64,000 bases of DNA. Source: Magicicada septendecula. Taxonomy: Eukaryota > Arthropoda > Insecta > Hemiptera > Cicadidae. The position numbers and the translations under genes are program-made. Every line of letters starts with the position of its first letter. The first letter of the stretch is position 1. Location: positions 693,812,654 to 693,876,653 of the forward strand of contig CM068367.1 of assembly GCA_034769895.1 (NCBI GenBank), written 5' to 3'. The notes below the pieces were generated by a model. That model was given only the letters and a program-made list of their open reading frames with translations, was not told the DNA's origin and searched no databases. Shown here in pieces: positions 12,085 to 23,520 of this stretch.

Positions 12085-15000
12085 CTTCCTTCTTAAATCT
12101 AACGAGTCTAAACGAATAAAAGGAGATTAGTTATACCGGTACGTTGTTTGAGACCATTCCGTGGTCATCGTTCGGTTAGAAAAAAAGATCCGGCTGTCGC
12201 CAGTCAGCGTAGTTATTAAATATTCTTACTGCGTGTAAGTATACTAAGTTATATACGTCTTATAGAGTAGGCGAGTGCGACGTTTAGCACAAAGCAGATC
12301 GGCACAAACGTTGGTACAGTATACAGTACGGTCGTGGTAGTACTTCCAAATCTGCTTTTGGAACTGCGAACCCAGCAATACATTTGAGACACTTAAGAGG
12401 CTGTTAGAAGTAATTAGAAGAGACTGGACAAAAACCTTAAAGCAGTTAAAATACACTATCGTAGTACACGATCATACACGAGATTGGTGACAGCTCTGAA
12501 AATCTGCAAATTGTACTGGTCAGTAATACCTCATCCATCATACGTCCAGGTATGCCGCTTCTGACTCTCACCTGGTCGGTTCGATGTTGAGCAGTGTTTG
12601 GTAATGTAGGTGAAAGTAGCTGTAAAGAAGTGGATGAAGGAGTGTACACCAGAATTGGGTTCAAGAATGGCATAGATCCATTCCTTGTAATGGGCACTGT
12701 GCTGAGGAATACCTTCCTGTAGACGAAGATTTGCTTTATCAGTCTGTGCAGTGAGAACGATTTATGATTAACAAAAACGTTATGGACACGTCTGTGTTAT
12801 TTTCAGAACAGCCCTTGTATAACTTCTCTTTAGCAAAAATTCCAGTCAGACAAAGTAGGGAATGATGTTTGTAAACTTTGTTACCCAAATGCAGATGTCA
12901 CTGATTACGTCCGTGTCGAACTGTCAAAATAAGAACAATAATTAATGTAGAATAAACTTTTTTCGTTTTAACTATAATTAACTTATTTGCGAACCATGTC
13001 CACTTTTTAAGTCATATTTTTGTGTTAAAACGTAATCTTCATTACGCAACGAAGAACGTGTATTGTAGACAATAGTTTGTTTGAGACTTTATATAAACTA
13101 AATTGTAGCTTACTTTTAGTTTCTGTTATAAACAACCGTGTCGGCTCTGATAACCATAACTGCAGGCACGTGAAATTCTGAGTTATGTAATATCAATGTA
13201 GGCCTATACAATTCAACGTGTAGGCTACTAGGTCTATAGAATTCAGACGAGAATCTATTTTATCAGCCAAAAATATTATTATTATTGTTATTATTATTAT
13301 TGTTGTTGTTGTTGTTGTTGTTGTTACGCTTTTCTTCATTTAATATAAAACTATCTTCTCAAAAAAATTATTTTCTCGTATACTTCAGTCGCTTATTCTG
13401 TTGCAGCCCGTTTTTACTGAAAGTGAGCTGCTGAAGTCTGACCAACGGTAGTAAGTTTCTCTTTAACGCTGATCTTTAGCTAACTATGGTGTATTCGTGT
13501 ACTCATACGTATACACACATTATAGTTTCGTGTTATGATTATACAGTTCGTCTCCAAATTCATATCACGTCCATTCTGAAGGCAGCCATTCGTCTCTTGT
13601 GCTATTATTATAGATTTTCCACCGCTTTCCGCCAGTTTACAGCACAAGCTTCACTCATTGAGTCCATATTCTTCTCGCAAAATACTGTATACACAAGGAT
13701 ACGTTTATGTACACTGACTAGAATCAATCACACCTGCCCACTATTCACATTCAACACGCCGGTAATAATTTACGTGTAACTTTCCAAGTTTTCTGACTGC
13801 TTGTTACGTAGATCATTTGTTCATTCTAAACGGTTTTACCCTCAACCGGTTTTGTAGTTTACAAACTTTATGAAAAAACGCCTTATGCTTCCAGTTCCGT
13901 CATTGTTAACCCGTCTAGAGGCGGCTTATTGGAATACATGTCAGATTTTGTCGCGTATAGCAATGCGTAATGATGCATTAGTATGCATCAAATGGCTAAT
14001 TCATTATTTACTTTATAACGTCTATTGTAGAATATTACAAAGTGTGATACCTGATACAATATTATACTACCTCCACCCTCCCCACATCATATCGCCTCAG
14101 TCACATTATAACATCTTTTTATACCAACATGATGTTAGAGGAAGTTTCAAAGTTAGCGCCCGAATATTTCATGGTCTGTGTGGCATAGGTTTCCTGATTA
14201 CTGTCACAAAAGCTGAAAAAAGAGTGTATGTACTTTAGTACAATTTTTAGTATCTTTATTAGCCAAACAAAGAAACAAACCAAGTTACTGAAACTGACAC
14301 ACGATGTAGTGGGGACAGAATTATTAGGAAGAAATCATATTTTTTCTGGTTCTATATTATACTTGGGTGTTCGGTAATTTAGCACATGAAACCATACAAT
14401 GATTACGTTAATAGAGGATACATTTAACTCTTGCTTTCGGCAGACATATCTATCAAAATAAACGTTCCCAGAACGAGTTTTTACTTCGACGTATCATCTA
14501 AAACTTAATGTACGTATTCTAAACGTGTTTTGTCCGTGCTATGCTGAAGCATCATCAGTGGCTGAGCATATTGTGTGTTCCCATCGTACCACAAAAAATG
14601 TGTTCGTTTCTTTGTGTACAATTTTAAAGCAGTCACAACAAGCAAACGTTGTTTTCCACATAATAGCGCTGGAAATGAGTCATGTTGGTACAAACATTTC
14701 CTGCGCACTAGGAAGTAGACAAGGCTTTCCGTAACCGGCACGTCGATTTCTTTCTCTTGTACGACGTCTCTGATTTCTACAGATATACATCCATTAAGTC
14801 TTTGGCTAATCCGTAGTATTAAATTACTTTTCTTTTCACCTGAACTCGCCTCTGCCTATTGTCGGGTAGGTTCACTGTGGAAATTAAAACTATATCACAC
14901 TAGAGAGCGACTATTAATCTAATGCTGTCTATACTAGACAAGCAGCACAAAACATGTCAAAAAAATTAAAAAAAAAAGAACATCAACTCATCAGCACGAC

Positions 15001-15480
15001 CTTACTCACTATGTCAACACCAAATATACCTATGTATGTGAGTGCAAGTGATCGATAGCCAGCTTTGAAAACACCTACTGCAACGGCTTTCCGCCGAGCG
15101 GAATTTGCAGTCCTCCGGATATTTCAAACAGTATAATCGTCTAATAATTAACACTCAGCTTGATTGTTATACACTGACTAGGACTATGAATTCTTGAAAT
15201 ACGTTGAAATTCTCTTGAAGTATAATGTGATTATGATAATCGTCTTTTGGTGTTAATACCAGGCTATCGAACCGTGCCCCATTCATTAAATTCCAGACGT
15301 TTCGACCTCGCCAACAGAAGGAATCTTCACTGAATGTTCTTAGTCGTCTCGGTGGTCTGGTTAACTGCCGTTACGGAGTGGTCGCCTTTTGCAGAATAAC
15401 AAAAGCTTAATGAAGTTTAGTTATGAAGATTTATTACTTTTTTTGTGTAAACATCAACTTACTGTTAACACAGCTTAAAG
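12085..15480. other. Non-coding sequence, 3.4 kb
   Basis: No exon or transposon protein supported on either strand. It contains a TAGGCCTA octamer near 13199 and the trinucleotide repeat at 13270-13325. A slightly GC-richer stretch at 12460-12720 has an open minus-strand frame but no motif. Confidence 0.4.
13270..13325. repeat. (TTA)n/(TTG)n microsatellite
   Basis: A run of TTA units turning into TTG units, about 55 bp in all. Confidence 0.9.
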
Positions 15481-15544
15481 CGAAGTGAAGGATTAATAAT
15501 TAAAAATTACCTTATTAAACGTCTTGCGACTTCTTCTTATTTTG

Positions 15545-15585
15545 TCCTGACGCGTTTCAAAACCTAAGGTTTCATCTTCAGAGGA
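15545..15585 (-). ncRNA. Candidate minimal hammerhead ribozyme (left arm)
   Basis: On the minus strand the order is: helix I strand TCCT, CTGAAGA, a stem-loop formed by AAACC-TTA-GGTTT, GAA, helix III AC-GC-GT, the cleavage base C, then AGGA, which pairs with TCCT. All invariant core bases (C3, U4, G5, A6, G8, A9, G12, A13, A14) and a cytosine at the cleavage position are present. Helix III is two pairs with a 2 nt loop, as described for hammerheads in Penelope-like elements. The base of helix II is non-canonical (an unpaired U where a G-C pair is usual), so activity is uncertain. Confidence 0.6.
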
Positions 15586-15815
15586 TAATCACTCTTCCGT
15601 CGTCAAACGTTAAAAATTAATGATACAATGACACACATACACATAATTTACACTACAAACTTGGGCCTTTTCACATTGCACAGTGCGCACTGTATGGAGG
15701 TCCAGTTCATACTCTGGTATGTGCAATGTGAAAAGGCCCAAGTTTGTAGTGTAAATTATGTGTATGTGTGTCATTGTATCATTAATTTTTAACGTTTGAC
15801 GACGGAAGAGTGATT

Positions 15816-15857
15816 ATGCTCTGAAGATGAAACCTTAGGTTTTGAAACGCGTCAGGA
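15816..15857 (+). ncRNA. Candidate minimal hammerhead ribozyme (right arm)
   Basis: The inverted partner of the motif at 15545-15585. CTGAAGA lies at 15821-15827, then the same AAACC/GGTTT stem, then GAAACGCGTC at 15844-15853 and AGGA. One arm difference changes the 5' strand of helix I from TCCT to TGCT, which breaks one pair. The left copy is the better candidate. Confidence 0.55.
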
Positions 15858-15961
15858 CAAAATAAGAAGAAGTCGCAAGACGTTTAATAAGGTGACTTTT
15901 AATTATTAACATTTACGCGACTTGGATACCAAAAAACATGTTTATAAAACGAAGTGAAGGA

Positions 15962-17765
15962 ACTTATAGCAAGATAGTTCACGTCAACTTACAGCATAAG
16001 CTTAAAGTGAAGGAAGAACAAAATGCACTTAAACATTAGCAGTTAAGGAGGACATAATTATAACGAGATATCGTCAATCCAAACTGTCAAACTAATAGTA
16101 GGGTAGTTGAGTATTAACATCGAGCAGCATAAGTTACTGCCAACAGCGATGTAACACCCGCACACAGACTAGCAGACATCTATACGTTTGAACTGAATTT
16201 TAACGAAACATTGTCACAAGCAAAGAGCTTGTGTCTTTAAACCATGTGGCCACCAAGTGAAGTCGGTAGCCTGTGTAATATTAAGGCTAGTGGCCTACAA
16301 AACAGTGATATAAAATATCACAGTATGCAGCCTATATCGTTAACCTTATGCACTAGAGACGCCATGCTTCGTGATTAATCACTATTGTTTAACTACACAA
16401 AATAATGTTTGCAGGCTTGTTTCGCACGTATTTGTAGAACACGGAAAACATGATTAGAATTTTAAATTAATTTTATAAATATGGCGTAAAGAACGGCGAA
16501 GAAACCTCGAACGTCTGTAGGACTTTCAAATGAAGAGAAGAGAATAACAAAGAGGTTAGTGCTGCTGGATTTAGTACACGCCACAATTACACCAAACTAA
16601 AAATAAATAATAAGCACGTGTGTGGATTATTGTGTAGCGTGACGAAATACAAGTTTCGTGTATTTCCCTCCAGTCATTTTCCTGGTGGCGTTTGGTTCTG
16701 CCGGGGCATTTAAATGTGGAGTGAAGAACCTTCACACGCAGCTGTAATATCTTTGTGGCTGTGTAGAGCAAATTAGAGACATGACCGGAGGCTTGCTGAA
16801 CGCTTGCGGATGCCCCATATACCAAGTAGATGACGTTATCGTACTTGATCGATAAGCTGAAGCCCAGTTTATCAAACATATAATACTATAAATAGAAGTT
16901 GTTAATTTTTACAAAATTAGGTTATAACGTGTTTTGTTTATATTCGATATAACTTGTGGCGTGTAGCCTGCGCATTGTCAGTGTCAGCAAAACGTAAGCA
17001 CTTTGTTCCCATTTATAGTGTAGCAGAGCCTAGTTAACGATACCATAATTATTATACCCGTTGGTCCAGTTGAATGATGTTTATCCCGTGGAAACGTCGT
17101 TTACAATCATACCTATATTGTCCGTACGTGTAACCACAGATACAGACTGTTCTGAAATTAATCTTATTAAGTGCGATTAATTGCGTAACACAACCCCAAT
17201 AAAGGCTTTGTTTACCTAGTTAACAATAGTTTTACATAGTCAGGTCTTGATAATGCCTGTTCATGCTGCTTTGGCTCCGTTTTCGGAAAAGTATCACACA
17301 ATTTCCGTAACAATTTCTTTTTATTTTTTCAAGCTCAGGTCCACTCTCGAGTGTATTTTCTTATTTTCGTCTGATATTATTTTAAAGTTCTTTCGAGCCA
17401 TTTATCGTGGAAATAGCGTTATGAGATGTCCTTCGTCGGCTGCAGTTCACAAATACAATTCCACATTGTTTACAAACATTTTTAAAGTTATATTTTTGAC
17501 GCAGATGAGCTCGCAACGGTATAGCAGTCAGTTCCGACGTGCGCCTCATGTCCGTAACAATTCGACATCTCTTCCTGTTATAGTGCGACTCGTCAGTAAA
17601 GTAATTGACACAAACATGGGTACCAAAACAGAAACAGCATTAAGAACGGATATAATTTACATTTTATATCAAAATAAAGTAATTAGAGAGCTGTATATCG
17701 ATGTTTATGTTACGCAGAGAAAACTAATCTTTCTGATTCAAAAACTAGTCATCAGAGATGGACTA
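15962..17765. other. Non-coding sequence, 1.8 kb
   Basis: No supported gene. The 186-codon open frame at 17247-17807 has no recognisable motif or splice context and runs into an inverted repeat, so it is not called. Confidence 0.4.
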
Positions 17766-17771
17766 GTCAAC

Positions 17772-19229
17772 TTTATTATATGCCATTCGCTTTCGCGTGG
17801 CACCTAAGGGATTAGGAGACCCTTACACACACACACACACAAATGCAGCTGCTCGCGTCCGCTCCGGCCGGCAGGTAGATGACTCATAACTGGAGCCCTA
17901 ATTGAGTAATTGCTACTTCTTTAAAATATAAAATTTAACTACTGACATCAGTTTATTTGTAAACTTCGTGCAATTCCAAGAAAAATGACACCAAACACGG
18001 TATGATTATGATAATATATGATGTTCAACATGCATAGTAGTATTTTATATATTTATATTTAACTTTGTTATTAGAATTTTATGGTTTCAACTAATTATTC
18101 AATATGGAGAAGTTTACTCTTTATGATTTACATGTAGTCCACGTTTCTTATTTTTGTAGGATAGAATTTTGTTTAGTTTTGTAAAAATTTTATTTTTAAG
18201 TTTGTAAATAAAAAAATCATTATATTGCATACAGTATTCGTGTGAAGTTATTAAAAAAAGTTTTTATTCAGTATGTATTTTTGTTATAATTGTTTTTTAT
18301 CTATTACTAAAGGTTTTTTTTGTTTATCCATAAATATGGGCTATCTGTAAATAAAACCACGAAAAATATTTCGTTTATGACCCACTTTTGTTAAGATGGG
18401 GTTTTTAATTTTGTAAAAATTTTACTTATAAGTTTGTACATAAGAAAAACAACATTGTATTGTATATAGTATTTGTTTAAAGTTATTTAAAAGAAGCATT
18501 TCTTAAGTATGTATTTTTGTTATACATTTCTTAAGTATGTATTTTTTGTTTGTTTTTATCTATCAATAAAGGTGTTTTTCGTTTATATATTAATATATTT
18601 TTGAAACGATCAAAGTTAAAGAAAATATTGCGTTTATATTCATGTCGTTTTTCGTGTGTTAATGTAAAATTTTAAGAGAAAAATGCCCATCACATCCAGG
18701 AGTAAAATATTTTTAGTACTGTATTACAAATAGGCTTTTCCATTTTATAAAAATTAAAAACATAATAATGTGGAATTTAAACTAAAAGGCTAATATATTT
18801 CATCTTGTACTTATTTAACATTAATTGTAATGTTATCATTAGTAAGTTTTTATCATTGGTAACCGATTTTATATAATATTAAAATGCCATTCTCAATTTT
18901 AAATAAAACTCGTCTTTTTAGTACTGCAATATGTGTTTTTTTTCTAAAATCCAAATATACTCCCTTGACGTTGACGCTACATGGTTAACAGTAACTATAT
19001 GTTGAGAGGACTCATTTTTCTCGCAATTTAACGAAGATTACGAAAATCATATTTTAATTTGGATTATCATTCAATTTAAATGTGTCATAATTTGTAACTG
19101 TTTCATGAAGCTGTATACCTGCGCGTTCGGGCAAGGGTGTGTGGCCCGGGCGCTCGTGAGTGCGCGTGCGAGAGCAAGGGTCTGCTAATCCCTTAGGTGC
19201 CACGCGAAAGCGAATGTAATATACGGACC
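17772..19229. repeat. Segment bounded by inverted repeats (possible TIR element)
   Basis: The 45-55 bp at 17772-17826 recur in reverse complement at 19174-19229. The core CGCTTTCGCGTGGCACCTAA is identical in both. They enclose about 1.35 kb that is extremely AT-rich except just inside each end, where GC-rich CA/CG-containing sequence lies. No transposase frame is present and I cannot define a convincing target duplication. A non-autonomous DNA transposon is possible. An inverted duplication of a conserved GC-rich element is another option. Confidence 0.5.
18175..18637. repeat. Diverged ~232 bp tandem duplication
   Basis: Unit 1 (18175-18377) and unit 2 (18407-18637) align throughout: TTTTGTAAAAATTTTA, AGTATGTATTTTTGTTATA, TATCTATYAMTAAAGG and an ending TTRCGTTTA-like block. 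Unit 2 carries an internal repeat of about 25 bp (TTTCTTAAGTATGTATTTTT twice). Confidence 0.65.
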
Positions 19230-19600
19230 TAACATGAAAGCTGTGAGTGTTCCCTGTTGGTATGCTTTCTAACGTAATAGTAATGTCTAAAGAAACGCCA
19301 TAAGTGCTCAGCAACATGAGGTAGACCATATCCGTCTAGATATGAGACTAATACATGACGTTCATAATAGGCCTACACATGTTTATTTGACGTTTCTGTC
19401 ATACACAGGTCTTGCTAACTTAGAATTTACTTTAATTACCCACATTTCTAATATGATTTTAATTGTTTGTTTACTTCATGTAATAAATGATTGCTATACT
19501 GTTGTTAGTACAGGTACTGACAGATGACATCACACATATATGTAAATTGTTGCTAATGTTTCTGTTGCTGTTGCTAATGTATTTAATTTTTTGCTTTCAG
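19230..19600. other. Non-coding sequence before the candidate exon
   Basis: AT-rich with one TAGGCCTA octamer near 19368. It ends in a good polypyrimidine-plus-AG acceptor (TTTTTTGCTTTCAG, 19587-19600). Confidence 0.4.
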
Positions 19601-19723
19601 CTGGAATGCGTTGGTTCCACAAAAATACGAGTGACTCTCCTTGTCTGCTCAGCCTGTCACCCTTACAACATGACAATGACGGCAGCGTGCCACGTGGCTT
19701 TCTACAAAGACGTTCAAGGATAG
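19601..19723 (+). CDS. Candidate upstream exon of the PDZ-domain gene
   Basis: A 123 bp stretch bounded by a strong acceptor (TTGCTTTCAG before 19601) and a good donor (GTCAGT at 19724). One frame is open throughout and encodes about 40 residues, including GMRWFHKNTSDSP and SVPRGFLQRRSRI. Other frames contain a stop. It ends with one base of a codon. The next supported exon (43466) begins with the two bases needed, giving GAT (Asp) and continuing in frame. The base composition is richer in GC than the flanks, as for the other exons. The evidence is splice signals and phase only. The implied intron is 23.7 kb, and chance agreement cannot be excluded. It also implies at least one more exon upstream, since it starts mid-codon. 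Confidence 0.4.
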   Translation: MECVGSTKIRVTLLVCSACHPYNMTMTAACHVAFYKDVQG

Positions 19724-22260
19724 GTCAGTAAGTGATTCCACTTGTTCACGACCCGAACCATGCGGCACTTTGATAAGATCAAGTATACTGTACTTCCCAC
19801 GTACTTTGCAGACGTTCGTTGTGATGTTAAATCATTTTAACAAAGGTCGGGAACAAGTACAATCTGAAACAGAACTACGTCTTTAAAAAAACTAACAACA
19901 CAGTTGTTTATTTGTTTCACGCGTCGGCGTCGCGGAATCGTGTCGATAATTGTCTTGGTTTTCAAAATGTAAGCTATGAACACTTTATACATTCAGTTCA
20001 TTTCTTCTGCTTAAATAATAATTTTAAATGTTATTTTTTACTCCACATCTGTCGTCTGAAACTAGTGTTGTGGCTCGGTATTGTTGTTTGACTCAGTACG
20101 TAACAATAAGATTCATGTAATGCGGATCGTAGCTAAAAAACTTCACTTTCCCAGAGAACGGAAAAAAATATTTGGTAAACCATACATTTTTCAAATTTAA
20201 TACAGTTACTAAGAAAACAGATAATTAGATAAACTGTGTACTCCTTAAACATTATAAAACTGTTATTTTTGGTATTGTAAGAAAGTTAAGGAACCGTTCT
20301 TTTTTACTTTGCAAAACGTGATTTATCTGTGTGATTTGTTTTGAAGGTCGGAACTACATTTTTTGCTGATATATAAGGACAAGTTTATCAGTTTCATTCA
20401 GGCTAATACCTCATAATTCCATTATTTTTAATTATCACGTTTAAAGCAAAAGTGCTAAGTCGCTACAGACAAAGGTGGAGCAGGAGCAGTGTAACCGGTA
20501 GTAATGTGTGCACAACTTTCTCCATACGGTACTGTTCAGGTTATGCCCGAGTGAAAGCGTTCGATACGATACAATCATTCAATACTATACTTTATAAACA
20601 TGTAACCAAACACGTTACAACTGCACATAAACACTGTATTCTATTCAAGTGTGTAATTCGTGTTTGACTTTTGTAGTTTCCATCTAATGTTTAACACTAC
20701 GACTACTTCCGTTAGTTTGGACCCGACTGGTGAAGTCATCTACTTGACCTGTGTTTCACTGGCATAGTTTTTGAACGTCTTGGAGAGTTTTGCCTTTTGC
20801 GCCCCTCCCGCGGGTTGCAGATTCCCTCTGTTGTTGAAGGGAACAAACTAGATTATTGGGACGGGAGGCGCGAAGTCGGGTCGGAACCGTAATGATGATT
20901 CACAATGTTTTTTTTTTTATAATAACCAACAGACTGCAAGCTGTATGCTGCAACGAAAAAATGTAGGAATGCAACAGTTCCGACTGGTGTAGAACTGCCC
21001 AGGCTCGATATGTAGAGTAGTATGAAGTCAACAATTCGAAGTGTAGACGTAAGGCGTCTCGAAATGGAGAAGCGCGGCGATCTCGTTACTTCGATAAACA
21101 ACGACCCCTCGCATGCCATTATATTAGCCATACTCCATGTTCAAAACTTCGGAACTATACCTACATACCTATGGCTTCGCATTGTCGCGTTATTGACCTT
21201 AGATTAAATGCAAATGTAAATAATGAACCGCGGAGATCCTAAATCTCAAAACGACAACCTGAATTTTTCAGTGCTGAATGCTTCGAAATATAGATTTAGT
21301 GCATTCCTAAATTTTTTGAGAAGTGACAGGTAAATTGTAATCTTTCCTTTTTTGCAGTGAGGTAGATTATCGCATCAGATACGTTAAAATACTTTAAACT
21401 TCTCCCTTTGATTATTATGCTCTAAACTCTAATTCTGTTTAATTCTGTAAAGTCGCCACTACAAAATTTGTGTAGTGGCATTTCCAAAGGAGAGAGAAGC
21501 TACATAGACCAACCACTTCAGAATACTATATAATAGTTTGAAAGCGCTATATTTTAAACAGTAGGCCTATTGGAGAATACTCTGTGACCACTGTACAGTA
21601 ATGAACTAGAAGCCAATGTACAGTAATGAAACCGCGAATGAAGTAACTCTTCATCGACCAGCTTTGTATTTTTGAAATTGAGCCCTATTAATCAAGACTT
21701 GAATCTGTCACTGATTTTATAGTTGTGTTACGAGTATATAAGTACATTTCAGTATTTTATGAATGTCGATTATACATGTCTAACAAGTGTTCAAAACATC
21801 AGTGACATAACTGATAAATGTTTAAAAATGCATATAACTGTATTTTGACGTAGAATACGTCTTACCTTTCAGGCCAGCAATAGGCACCCCCAACCAGAAA
21901 ATCGAGCGTTACGTTTTCACGTCACGTTTGAAATTGAAATATTATCTAAACGACAAAAGATTCACGCTTATATGAAGTACCATTCGACAGATAAAGGAAC
22001 AAAGATAATAAATAGCACAATATAAGCGGACTATTGCATCATCCAGCGCGGGGTGAGCGGGGGGAGAAATAGAGATGTTTTGCGCCGCTCGGCGCGCACT
22101 AAAATTAGTATTTCTCCGGTTTCCGATGCGATAGAACGTTGAGTGAGGTGTCGGTAAAATTGTCTCATCGAGTACCATCTACATAGTGTACCGTAATAGC
22201 GGTGATATTATTAAAAGGTTTGAATAATCGTAATTCAAGTTGTAAAAATCGTGTGTTTGG
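19724..22260. other. Non-coding sequence, possibly intronic
   Basis: No recognised element in 2.5 kb. A GC-richer patch lies at 20780-21120 and another at 22040-22170. Neither has a motif I can name. Confidence 0.4.
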
Positions 22261-22265
22261 ACAAA

Positions 22266-22643
22266 ATGTTGCGGTATATGGATGCTAAACGTGCTCAAAA
22301 GTATCGTAAACGCATATAGGAGAGTAAAGAAAATCATGGGGAATTCAAAAAACCCAAAATGACCAATGCCGAACGTTAGAGGATTTACCGACAACGCTTA
22401 AAAGACAAGGAAATAAATACCGAAGTCGAGTTGGATGAGGAAGAGCGCCCGACTTCGCAAGTGTATCAGCCGATCGAATTCAGTAAAACGTGGCAGTTAG
22501 CTACAAAGCACATCCACAAAACATTGTTTAATAAAGAATTTGGACACGCGTGTGACGTTTGTGACAGACTGTGGTTCCAGATGGACGTAAAGATAGTGGC
22601 TGTTAAAGTGTTGCCGTTGCAACACCATGGAGACCAGAATTAA
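22266..22643 (+). pseudogene. Helitron-like N-terminal coding fragment
   Basis: One frame, interrupted by two TAG codons (22317 and 22380) that both look like decayed CAG glutamines, reads MLRYMDAKRAQKYRKR, then MTNAER(stop)RIYRQRLKDK, and later FNKEFGHACDVCDRLWFQMD. The NAERQRxYRxRLK block followed by FG(H/Y)xCDVCDRLWF is what I associate with the N-terminal part of arthropod Helitron/PIF1-helicase polyproteins. The CxxC may be part of a zinc-binding site. The helicase and Rep domains are absent downstream, so this is a truncated relic. The match rests on short motifs recalled from the family. Confidence 0.5.
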
Positions 22644-23500
22644 TTACCATAGTAACAAGTAAATAAACAAATGACATTTAGCGGCATCGGAACTATACCT
22701 TTATCTGTTCCTGCAGTTTTTAATGTTTTTATTCATAACACATTAACAACCCTAAAGCACACAGACGTATTCTACGCTCTGAATATTTGCGGCCCCCGAC
22801 ACAGCCCCCGCCGACTTTTTATTAAACTACTGTACTGTATATATAAATGTTTCAATATGTATATACTAGATGGTAAACATTTTAAAAGTATTCACTATTT
22901 CATTTTTCTTCTTAGAATCTTGATACAAATTCAAATCTTAGAATTACCTATACCTATTTTAAATTTTTGCACTGATTGGGCATAGATAAGACATTACTGA
23001 GATGGTCAAAGTACAGTATATATTTAGAGTACTGCTTTCCTTATAAAATTTTCGGTAAATACTATGAAATAATAAAAATAAATTATCATTTTTAAATATT
23101 CTGAGACTGAATTCAGAGTAGAACATATATAACGTCATTATTATTATAATGAATTGAAATAAAAAGTCATCAGTTTGGGTGATAAAAATTAATAAGATTT
23201 TAACAGCGAAAATTCCGGATGGGGGCCTTATTTCAAGGAACTGCCCATATATAACGTGAGAGTGTGCATGTGTGTTGTGATGTTGAGGAGATACAAAAAC
23301 TGTGTCCAATTTCCTTTTTAGTTAGCGATGAAATGCGCTCAACTACCGTTAATATGAAACCATCAGAACGTAAGAGTGGTTACAGTGTGTGCCCGTTGCT
23401 TAAGGTGTCTGTGGCGAAACGTTGTATATTAGTAGTAACTATGACAGTAAATGTGGTGACTTCTTGACATGACAACAATGTAAATAAAGTCTGACAGTTC
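22644..23500. other. Non-coding sequence
   Basis: AT-rich and without supported features. A short GAAACGTTG-containing stretch near 23411 resembles the end of a Penelope-type tail but lacks the upstream CTGANGA and is not called. Confidence 0.35.
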
Positions 23501-23520
23501 CAAATCCAATCGTCGGACAG

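Larger units (their letters stand above)
15481..15961. mobile_element. Palindromic Penelope-like tail pair with 12 bp flanking repeats
   Basis: Two 189 bp arms, 15493-15681 and 15721-15909, are inverted copies differing at only about three positions, around a 39 bp unique centre. The whole is flanked by an exact 12 bp direct repeat CGAAGTGAAGGA at 15481-15492 and 15950-15961, so the palindrome looks as if it was inserted as one unit with a target duplication. The right side has 40 extra bases between arm and repeat. Each arm contains a hammerhead-like motif (listed separately), as in the tails of the recognisable Penelope-like fragments at 45.6-48.2 kb. No GIY-YIG protein is present here, so family membership is inferred from layout and ribozyme. 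Caution: related short repeats (TTAAAG followed by GTGAAGGA) also occur near 16000. Confidence 0.6.

Noticed and set aside
12446..12697. 83-codon minus-strand frame (PSSTSLQLLSPTLPN)
   Set aside because: Slightly GC-rich but without motif, partner exons or known transposon similarity.
17247..17807. 186-codon open frame on the + strand
   Set aside because: No recognised motif, no coding-like composition, no splice context, and it runs into an inverted repeat. Probably chance.
23400..23425. GTGGCGAAACGTTG stretch as another hammerhead tail
   Set aside because: No CTGANGA upstream in pairing distance and no complementary helix I, so not called.
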